A stretch of 29,460 bases of DNA from an uncultured Brevundimonas sp. (GTDB lineage: Bacteria; Pseudomonadota; Alphaproteobacteria; Caulobacterales; Caulobacteraceae). The DNA is taken from assembly GCA_946481425.1 (NCBI GenBank), contig CAMLNT010000006.1:1-29460 (forward strand), in the 5' to 3' direction. The translations under genes were made by a program, and so were the position numbers. Each line of letters opens with the position of its first letter. Positions within the stretch are counted from its first letter, which is position 1. Shown here one piece after another: positions 23,852-29,460 of the stretch. Below the pieces are notes generated by a model. That model searched no databases and had not been told where the DNA came from. It was given only the letters and a program-made list of their open reading frames with translations.

Positions 23852-25072
23852 TTACGAAGTCCCGCCGAGGAAGGCGAAGAGGTTCAGCTTATTGAGATCG
23901 TTCCAGGTGGCGAACAACATCAATCCCACGAGCAAAGCAAGCCCGACGCGGAAACCGGCTTCCTGGATTTGGGCGTTCAGCGGCCTGCGGGCCACGGCTT
24001 CGTAAGCGTAGAAAAGCAAGTGCCCCCCATCCAGAACTGGAACCGGCAGCAGATTGAAGAAGCCGACTCCGACCGAAAGAAGGCCGGCAAGCGCCAAAAG
24101 CGAGAAAATCAGACGTCCAGCCGCTTCTCCGGCGGAATCAGAGCTTTCGACGGCCGCGCCGGCGACGGCGCCGGAGGCCCGGGCGATGCCGATGGGGCCA
24201 GAAAGCTGGTCGCCGCTTTCGCGGCCGGTGACGATTCGCCCGATATAGGTGACCGAGGTGTCGAGCACCGCCCAAGTCTGGCGCACGCCCTCGACCAGGG
24301 CCTGGGGCGGTGAATAGCGATGCACCACGAGGTCCGAGCGCAGGCCGCTGGAGGTCATGCCCATGTAGCCGACGCGCACCTGCGAGCCATCGAGCGGATT
24401 GTCCATCTGTCGGGCGTCCGGAGTGGCGGTCAGTTCAACGGTCTGGCCGCCGCGCTCGACTTCGAAGCGGATCGCCGTTTCAGGACGCAGGCGCACATGC
24501 TGGACCACCTCCTGCCAATCGCGAATCCGGCGGCCGTCGGCTTCGGTGATGACGTCGCCGGTCTGGAAACCGGCCGAGGCGGCCGGGCTGCCGGCGGTCA
24601 CGTCCCCCACGCGCGGCGTCACCCGCACCGTCTCGCCCACGGCCATGGCCAGGATGGTGAAGATGGTGATGGCCAGAAGGAAGTTGGCGACCGGACCGGC
24701 CGCCACGATCAGGGCGCGCTGCCAGATCGGCTTGAAATGGTAGTAGGCGCGCTCGGCGCCCGGGCCCTGCTGGGCGACGATCTGGGTCTTGAGCGCCTCG
24801 AGGCCCTCCCGGTCCGGCACCCCGGTCACGTCCAGGTCGCCGGAAAACTTGACGTAACCGCCCAGTGGCAGGGCGGCGAGCCGCCATTCGACGCCGGACT
24901 TGTCGGTACGCGACCACAGCGTCTTGCCGAAGCCGATCGAGAAACGGTCGATCTTCACGCCGAACAGCTTGGCGACACTGAAGTGGCCCAGTTCGTGGAT
25001 GACGATGACCAGCGCCAGCACCGCGATGAAGGCGGCGAGCGTTCCGGCAATGGAGCCCAGGACATCCAGCAT
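23852..25072 (-). CDS. rseP: Site-2 intramembrane metalloprotease RseP (MmpA of Caulobacter)
   Basis: 406 residues. The zinc motif HELGH (26-30) is in the first membrane segment (VIVIHELGHFSVAKL). A PDZ domain (about 130-215, with AGSPAASAGFQTGDVI) lies in the periplasm, and the second catalytic motif is LLPVPVLDGGHLL in a later membrane segment. Only one PDZ domain is evident, against two in the E. coli enzyme, and this agrees with the Caulobacter homologue MmpA, which cleaves the polarity factor PodJ. The substrates here are inferred only from that homology. The gene starts 18 bases after dxr and is followed by bamA. Confidence 0.95.
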   Translation of the reverse strand: MLDVLGSIAGTLAAFIAVLALVIVIHELGHFSVAKLFGVKIDRFSIGFGKTLWSRTDKSGVEWRLAALPLGGYVKFSGDLDVTGVPDREGLEALKTQIVAQQGPGAERAYYHFKPIWQRALIVAAGPVANFLLAITIFTILAMAVGETVRVTPRVGDVTAGSPAASAGFQTGDVITEADGRRIRDWQEVVQHVRLRPETAIRFEVERGGQTVELTATPDARQMDNPLDGSQVRVGYMGMTSSGLRSDLVVHRYSPPQALVEGVRQTWAVLDTSVTYIGRIVTGRESGDQLSGPIGIARASGAVAGAAVESSDSAGEAAGRLIFSLLALAGLLSVGVGFFNLLPVPVLDGGHLLFYAYEAVARRPLNAQIQEAGFRVGLALLVGLMLFATWNDLNKLNLFAFLGGTS

Positions 25073-25090
25073 CTGAGAAAAGACCCTTTC

Positions 25091-26272
25091 CTAGGCGGCC
25101 ATGGCCCGGCGGCGGATCGCCTCGGACGCCAGCCGGCGTGCGCCGCGGTCGGCCGACAACGCCTGTTCAAGCGCTCCCTGACCTGCCCCTTGGGACGAAG
25201 CTCCGGCTTGTAAATCCAGCGTTTCGGCCACGGTCGCGGCAATATCGAGAAAGCCGATCTTGCGGTCAAGGAAGGCCTGGACCGCCGTCTCGTTGGCGGC
25301 GTTGAAGATGGCCGGGGCGTCGCCGCCGGCTTCCAGCGCCTGACGCGCCAGATGCAGCATGGGAAAGCGCACGATGTCCGGCGCCTCGAAGGTGAGGGCG
25401 CCCATGGCCGCCAGGTCCAGCTTCGGCGCGGGCCATGGCAGGCGATCCGGCCAGGCCAGGGCGCAGGCGATTGGCGTGCGCATGTCGGGCGGTCCTAGCT
25501 GCGCCAGGGTCGAGCCGTCGGCGTACTCGACCATCGAATGAATGATCGACTGCGGATGGACCAGGACGTCGATCCGCGCCGCCTCGACGCCGAACAGATA
25601 GGCGGCCTCGATCATCTCCAGGCCCTTGTTGGCCATGGTGGCGCTGTCGACGGAGATCTTGGCGCCCATCGACCAGTTGGGGTGGGCCACCGCCTGCTCG
25701 GGGGTCACCGCCCGCATGGCCTCGATCGGCAGGGTGCGGAACGGGCCGCCCGAGGCCGTCAGGATCAGACGCGAGATCTGGTCCAGGTTGCGGGTCTCCA
25801 GCACCTGGAAGATCGCCGAATGCTCGGAATCGACCGGGATCACCCGGCCGCCGGACGCCCGCGCGGCCTCGATCAGGGCCGGGCCGCAGCAGACGAGGCT
25901 CTCCTTGTTGGCCAGCGCCAGGGTCGCGCCTGACCGCGCGACGGCCCATGCAGGCCGCAGACCGGCCGAGCCGACGATGGCGGCCATGACCCAGTCCGCT
26001 CCAGAGGCCGCTGCGGCCTCCACGGCGGCGTCTCCCGCGGCGGTCTCGATACCGGATCCGGCGAGGCGCTGGTCCAACTCGGCCTTGAGGCTTTCGTCGG
26101 CGATCACAGCGAGGCGGGGGCGCCATTCCAGCGCCTGTTCGGCCAGGGCCTTGACGTTGGACCCGGCCGTCAGGGCCTCGACGGCGTAATCGCCGCCGGA
26201 CCTGCGCATCAGATCGAGGGTCGAGACGCCGACCGAGCCGGTGGAGCCGAGGACAGTGACGCGCCGGGTCAT
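25091..26272 (-). CDS. dxr: 1-deoxy-D-xylulose 5-phosphate reductoisomerase
   Basis: 393 residues. Dxr converts DXP to methylerythritol phosphate with NADPH, the committed step of the MEP isoprenoid pathway that feeds UppS in the same operon. The N-terminal NADPH loop [17 protein letters not shown], the central [13 protein letters not shown], the metal and substrate motif [10 protein letters not shown], the flap region with [20 protein letters not shown] and the C-terminal [13 protein letters not shown] are all present. The ATG overlaps the cdsA stop as ATGA. The C-terminus ends in an Ala/Arg-rich helix. Confidence 0.97.
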   Translation of the reverse strand: MTRRVTVLGSTGSVGVSTLDLMRRSGGDYAVEALTAGSNVKALAEQALEWRPRLAVIADESLKAELDQRLAGSGIETAAGDAAVEAAAASGADWVMAAIVGSAGLRPAWAVARSGATLALANKESLVCCGPALIEAARASGGRVIPVDSEHSAIFQVLETRNLDQISRLILTASGGPFRTLPIEAMRAVTPEQAVAHPNWSMGAKISVDSATMANKGLEMIEAAYLFGVEAARIDVLVHPQSIIHSMVEYADGSTLAQLGPPDMRTPIACALAWPDRLPWPAPKLDLAAMGALTFEAPDIVRFPMLHLARQALEAGGDAPAIFNAANETAVQAFLDRKIGFLDIAATVAETLDLQAGASSQGAGQGALEQALSADRGARRLASEAIRRRAMAA

Positions 26273-27087
26273 GCGGTCATCCCGCTGTCGACAGCCAGCT
26301 TGATGGCGGCGACGACCACGACCGCGAACATCAGCCCGTCGACGCGGTCCAGCAGCCCGCCGTGGCCGGGGATCAGGTCACCGGAATCCTTGACGCCGTA
26401 GCGGCGCTTGAGCGCGGATTCCCAGAGGTCGCCCGCCATGGTCGCAAGCGCGCCGGCCAGGCCGATGAGGGCCGCCAACCACAGGCTCACGCCCGTCAGG
26501 GCCATGCTGTCGCCGGCCACGAAGGCGACCAGCGCCAAGGCCACGGCCGTGCCGCCTACGAGCCCGCCGAGGAAGCCGGACCAGGTCTTGTTGGGCGAGA
26601 AGCGGGGCCACAGCTTGGGTCCCTTGAGCAGGCTGCCGACCAGATAGGCGAAGATGTCCGCCGCCCAGGTCACCGCGAACAGAAGGATGATCCAGCGCCC
26701 GCCTTCCTCGGAGACCCGCAGCCAGACCATCAGCACCAGCGGCCAGCCGATGTAGAAGACGCCGTAAGCCGCATCGATCGGCGAGCGCCTGACCAGATGG
26801 GCGATCAGGAAGGCGATCATCGCCCCGAACACCAGCAGCACGAGCGCCAGCGAGATATCCGCCAGATAGGCGGTCAGGCCCGGAACCATGATCCCGACGG
26901 CGACCGCGGCCCACATCCATTTCGAGGCGCCCGGGGCCGTCATCTTGGCCCACTCCCAGGCCAGGAGCGCGGCGGCCGCGCCCATCAGGGCCATGAAATA
27001 CCATCCGCCCATCCACAGACCGGCGATGGCGAGAGGCGCGAGGACGGCCGCGGATCCGGCCCGGATGACGATGTCCTTGATCTGCAC
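26269..27087 (-). CDS. cdsA: Phosphatidate cytidylyltransferase CdsA
   Basis: 273 residues from the GTG at 27087, whose G is also the last base of the uppS TAG. The frame stays open upstream, but that part is a shadow of uppS. CdsA makes CDP-diacylglycerol from phosphatidate and CTP, the branch point for all phospholipids. It is an inner membrane protein with about seven or eight hydrophobic segments. The family signature near the C-terminus reads [20 protein letters not shown] followed by GLLDRVD and is complete. The start [13 protein letters not shown] and the tight junctions on both sides show translational coupling. Confidence 0.95.
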   Translation of the reverse strand: MQIKDIVIRAGSAAVLAPLAIAGLWMGGWYFMALMGAAAALLAWEWAKMTAPGASKWMWAAVAVGIMVPGLTAYLADISLALVLLVFGAMIAFLIAHLVRRSPIDAAYGVFYIGWPLVLMVWLRVSEEGGRWIILLFAVTWAADIFAYLVGSLLKGPKLWPRFSPNKTWSGFLGGLVGGTAVALALVAFVAGDSMALTGVSLWLAALIGLAGALATMAGDLWESALKRRYGVKDSGDLIPGHGGLLDRVDGLMFAVVVVAAIKLAVDSGMTA

Positions 27088-27818
27088 TATCCCGCCGCCC
27101 GTTCGGGCTCGAGCCCGCCGAAGCGCCGCTCGCGCGTGCGGAAGGCCTCCACCGCCTCGGCCAGGGCTTCCTGTCCGTAGTCGGGCCACAGGATATCCTG
27201 AAACAGCAGCTCCGCGTAGGCGGCCTCCCACATCAGGAAGTTCGACAGCCGGCGCTCGCCCGAGGTGCGCACGACCAGATCGACCGGTGGCGCCCCCGCG
27301 GTCGACAGAAAGCCCTCGAAAGCCTGTTCGGTCAGGCTGGCCGGGTCCATGCCGCTTTCGGCGAAGCGGCGGGCGGCGTCGACGATGTCGGCCCGGCTGC
27401 CGTAGTTGAAGGCGACCTGCAGCAGGAAGCGGTCGTTGTGGGCCGTGCGGGCCTCGGCGCGCTCGACGATCTCGCGGATGTCGTCCGGCAGGCCGTCCCG
27501 GCGGCCAGGGATCTTCAGCCGCACGCCTTCGCGGATGAGCCGTTCCAGGTCGCTTTCCACATAGGCCCGGACCAGGCCCATCAGCTCGGAGACCTCCGAG
27601 GCGGGCCGACGCCAGTTCTCTGTCGAGAAACCGAAGACGGTGAGGCAGGTCAGGCCCAGATCCGGCGCGGCCTTGACGGTACGCTTGAGGGCTTCGACGC
27701 CGGCGCGGTGGCCAAGCGTTCGCGGCAGGCCCCGAGCCTTCGCCCAGCGGCCGTTGCCGTCCATGATCAGCGCGACGTGGCGCGGACCGGCGGCGTCTGG
27801 GCTGGGGCTTGAGGCCAT
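27087..27818 (-). CDS. uppS: Undecaprenyl diphosphate synthase UppS (cis-prenyltransferase)
   Basis: 243 residues from the ATG at 27818, with AAGG nine bases upstream; a TTG one codon earlier is less likely. UppS extends farnesyl diphosphate with isopentenyl units to C55 undecaprenyl diphosphate, the lipid carrier for peptidoglycan and surface glycans. The catalytic Asp is in VALIMDGNGRWAKARG. The conserved FGFSTENWRRP, the NYGSRADI region and the C-terminal VRTSGERRLSNFLMWEAAY with ELLFQD are all present. It ends one base into the cdsA start codon and begins 30 bases after frr. Confidence 0.96.
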   Translation of the reverse strand: MASSPSPDAAGPRHVALIMDGNGRWAKARGLPRTLGHRAGVEALKRTVKAAPDLGLTCLTVFGFSTENWRRPASEVSELMGLVRAYVESDLERLIREGVRLKIPGRRDGLPDDIREIVERAEARTAHNDRFLLQVAFNYGSRADIVDAARRFAESGMDPASLTEQAFEGFLSTAGAPPVDLVVRTSGERRLSNFLMWEAAYAELLFQDILWPDYGQEALAEAVEAFRTRERRFGGLEPERAAG

Positions 27819-27848
27819 CAATGCGCGCCTTTCAGGTCTGGCATCGGC

Positions 27849-28406
27849 CTAGACCTGCATGATTTCCACTTCCTTGGCCTTCAGGGCCTCGTCGATGCGC
27901 TTGATGGCGGCGTCGGTGTCCTTCTGGACCTCAGCCTCCATCTTCTTCTGCTCATCCTGACTGATGTCGCCTGCCTTCTCGGCTTTTTTGAGATCGTCGT
28001 TCGCGTCACGGCGCACGTTGCGCACGGCCACGCGCTGGGTCTCGGCGTATTTGCCGGCCAGCTTGGCCAGCTCCTTGCGGCGTTCCTCGGTCAGGGGCGG
28101 GATCGGAATGCGCAAGGTCTGGCCGTCGACGACCGGGTTCAGGCCCAGGCCCGACGCGCGGATGGCCTTCTCCACCGAGACCACCACGCCCTTGTCCCAG
28201 ACATTGACCGCGATCATGCGCGGCTCGGGCACGGAGATGGCGGCGACCGCGTTCAGCGGCGTCGTCGAGCCGTAGGCCTCGACCATGATCGGATCCAGCA
28301 GGCCGGCCGAGGCGCGGCCGGTGCGCAGGCCCGCGAACTCTTCCTTCAGGGCGCCGACGGCCTTGTCCATGCGGCTGCGGAAGCTGTTGAGGTCGGGCTT
28401 GGCCAT
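27849..28406 (-). CDS. frr: Ribosome recycling factor
   Basis: 185 residues, the normal length. RRF splits post-termination ribosomes together with EF-G. Domain I (three-helix bundle) includes the N-terminal [20 protein letters not shown] with [18 protein letters not shown], and the long C-terminal helices [20 protein letters not shown] and [20 protein letters not shown]. The small domain II carries [17 protein letters not shown]. It lies 26 bases downstream of pyrH, an order conserved across most bacteria. Confidence 0.97.
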   Translation of the reverse strand: MAKPDLNSFRSRMDKAVGALKEEFAGLRTGRASAGLLDPIMVEAYGSTTPLNAVAAISVPEPRMIAVNVWDKGVVVSVEKAIRASGLGLNPVVDGQTLRIPIPPLTEERRKELAKLAGKYAETQRVAVRNVRRDANDDLKKAEKAGDISQDEQKKMEAEVQKDTDAAIKRIDEALKAKEVEIMQV

Positions 28407-28432
28407 GGTCGTCTCCCAGTCTTGTCTTGTCG

Positions 28433-29155
28433 TCAGGCCGTGGTGCGGATGACGGTGTGGGCGCCTTCGCCCTTCAGCACGCGCTGGAACGAACCTTCCT
28501 CGCGGATCGAGAAGACCACGATCGGAATGTCCGCGTCACGCATCATGGCAATGGCGGATGCATCCATGACCCGCAAGTCCTTCGCCAGAACGTCGGTGTA
28601 GGTCAGGGAGTCGTAGCGGGTCGCCGTCTTGTCCTTCTTGGGGTCGGCCGAATAGACGCCGTCGACCGAGGTGCCCTTCAGAAGCACATCGCAGCCCATC
28701 TCGGCCGCGCGCAGGGCCGCGCCGGAATCGGTGGTGAAGAACGGGGCGCCGACACCCGCGGCGAAGATCACCACGCGGCCCTTCTCGAGGTGGCGCAGCG
28801 CGCGCCTACGGATCAGGGGTTCGGCCACCGCCGGCATGTCCAGCGCCGACTGAACGCGGGTAGGGACGCCGATCTTCTCCAGCGCCGCCTGCATGGCCAG
28901 GGCGTTCATGACGGTCGCCAGCATGCCCATCTGGTCGGCGGTCGCGCGCTCCATGTCCCCGGCGGCCTTGGACAGGCCGCGGAAGATGTTTCCGCCGCCG
29001 ATCACCAGGCAGATCTCGACGCCCGTCGCATGCGCCTTCGCCACGGCCTGGGCGACGGTCGCGACCGTCTTCATGTCGATGCCGTAGGGCTGGTCGCCCA
29101 TCAGGACTTCGCCGGAGACCTTCAGGAGTACGCGCTTGTATTTGGTGTCGGCCAT
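28433..29155 (-). CDS. pyrH: UMP kinase PyrH
   Basis: 240 residues from the ATG at 29155 ([20 protein letters not shown]), the family-typical start, with GAGA five bases upstream; an ATG at 29194 would add 13 unlike residues. The enzyme phosphorylates UMP to UDP with ATP. The amino acid kinase fold shows [33 protein letters not shown] and [20 protein letters not shown], followed by [12 protein letters not shown]. It is the first gene of the long operon. It follows a strong hairpin and a short leader with a GAATC site at 29178-29182. Read-through from tsf is also possible. Confidence 0.97.
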   Translation of the reverse strand: MADTKYKRVLLKVSGEVLMGDQPYGIDMKTVATVAQAVAKAHATGVEICLVIGGGNIFRGLSKAAGDMERATADQMGMLATVMNALAMQAALEKIGVPTRVQSALDMPAVAEPLIRRRALRHLEKGRVVIFAAGVGAPFFTTDSGAALRAAEMGCDVLLKGTSVDGVYSADPKKDKTATRYDSLTYTDVLAKDLRVMDASAIAMMRDADIPIVVFSIREEGSFQRVLKGEGAHTVIRTTA

Positions 29156-29201
29156 GGGTCTCGGTCGGCTGGATGCGGAATCGACCCCCTTCATAGACGA
29201 A

Positions 29202-29230
29202 GGGCGCCCCGGCCGTCAGCCGGAGCGCCC
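29202..29230 (-). terminator. Strong hairpin after tsf
   Basis: Read on the minus strand, GGGCGCTCCGGC and GCCGGGGCGCCC pair over 12 bp, with one T-G wobble, around the 5-base loop TGACG. It begins 27 bases after the tsf stop codon. The tail TTCGTCT is only partly T-rich. The position between the ends of tsf and pyrH suits an intrinsic or attenuating terminator. Confidence 0.65.
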
Positions 29231-29256
29231 CTCTTATTTGCAGCGATGGTTGTCGC

Positions 29257-29460
29257 TTACGCCTTGGTCATCGAGGCGACTTCTTCGGCGAAGTCCATGC
29301 CGACCGGCTTCTCGACGCCTTCACCCAGGCCCATGCGGACGAAGGCCTTGAGCGTGATCGGCGAGCCCAGCTCCTTGCCGGTGTCGGCCACGAGCTGCTC
29401 GATCGTCTGATCGGGGTTCATGACGAACGGCTGCTTGGTCAGGACCACTTCCTTCTGGAA
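29257..29460 (-). CDS. tsf: Elongation factor Ts, C-terminal part (cut by window edge)
   Basis: The last 67 codons of EF-Ts enter from the right edge and end in TAA at 29259-29257. Visible from the edge: [20 protein letters not shown], then [20 protein letters not shown], ending VASMTKA. The motif EVVLxxQPFV is characteristic of EF-Ts, the GDP/GTP exchange factor of EF-Tu. The N-terminal domain and the start lie outside the window. Its position upstream of pyrH matches the usual rpsB-tsf-pyrH-frr order. Confidence 0.95.
   Translation of the reverse strand, partial: FQKEVVLTKQPFVMNPDQTIEQLVADTGKELGSPITLKAFVRMGLGEGVEKPVGMDFAEEVASMTKA

Noticed and set aside
27088..27231. N-terminal extension of the cdsA frame
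   Set aside because: It overlaps uppS and is Arg/Gly-rich without a membrane segment; the GTG at 27087 gives the normal CdsA length.

Overview
The window reads as chromosomal DNA of an alphaproteobacterium of the Caulobacterales, plausibly Brevundimonas or a close relative (genus level is inference). The clues are very high G+C with strong G/C bias at third codon positions, a CcrM-type GANTC methyltransferase of 358 residues closely resembling what I recall of Caulobacter CcrM, an LpxI-type (not LpxH-type) lipid A pyrophosphatase, and an MmpA/RseP-type site-2 protease inside a long envelope operon. No tRNA, rRNA, CRISPR array, insertion sequence or prophage gene was seen.

Bases 1-4500 carry signalling and regulation. 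There is the start of an unidentified leftward gene, a membrane HisKA_2-type histidine kinase, a small DUF3606-like protein, a newly noted 52-residue membrane or exported peptide, and a blaI-blaR1-like repressor/antirepressor pair. The pair is preceded by a clear double operator. Its BlaR1-like protein has no beta-lactam sensor domain and ends in a long charged helical tail.

Bases 4288-10060 hold a small unknown protein, a transglutaminase-like protein, a small zinc-ribbon protein, the DNA repair glycosylase MutY, and a leftward glycosyltransferase/amylo-alpha-1,6-glucosidase pair.

Bases 10159-13588 hold ccrM with two GANTC sites in its leader, a degenerate histidine-kinase-like protein that lacks the usual catalytic residues, a divergent single-domain response regulator, a GNAT acetyltransferase, and a roughly 500-base stretch that seems to contain a frameshifted remnant of a small Cys/His-rich exported protein.

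Bases 13589-16598 carry a secreted oligopeptidase B-like S9 peptidase and a divergent trypsin-like protease without a signal peptide.

From 29155 leftward to 16595 runs a 13-gene operon: pyrH-frr-uppS-cdsA-dxr-rseP-bamA-skp-lpxD-fabZ-lpxA-lpxI-lpxB. It combines UMP kinase and ribosome recycling with isoprenoid and undecaprenyl phosphate synthesis, CDP-diacylglycerol synthesis, intramembrane proteolysis, outer membrane protein assembly and lipid A synthesis. Many of its junctions overlap by 1-8 bases, and three of its genes start with GTG at such junctions. A strong hairpin separates pyrH from the 3' end of tsf at the right edge.
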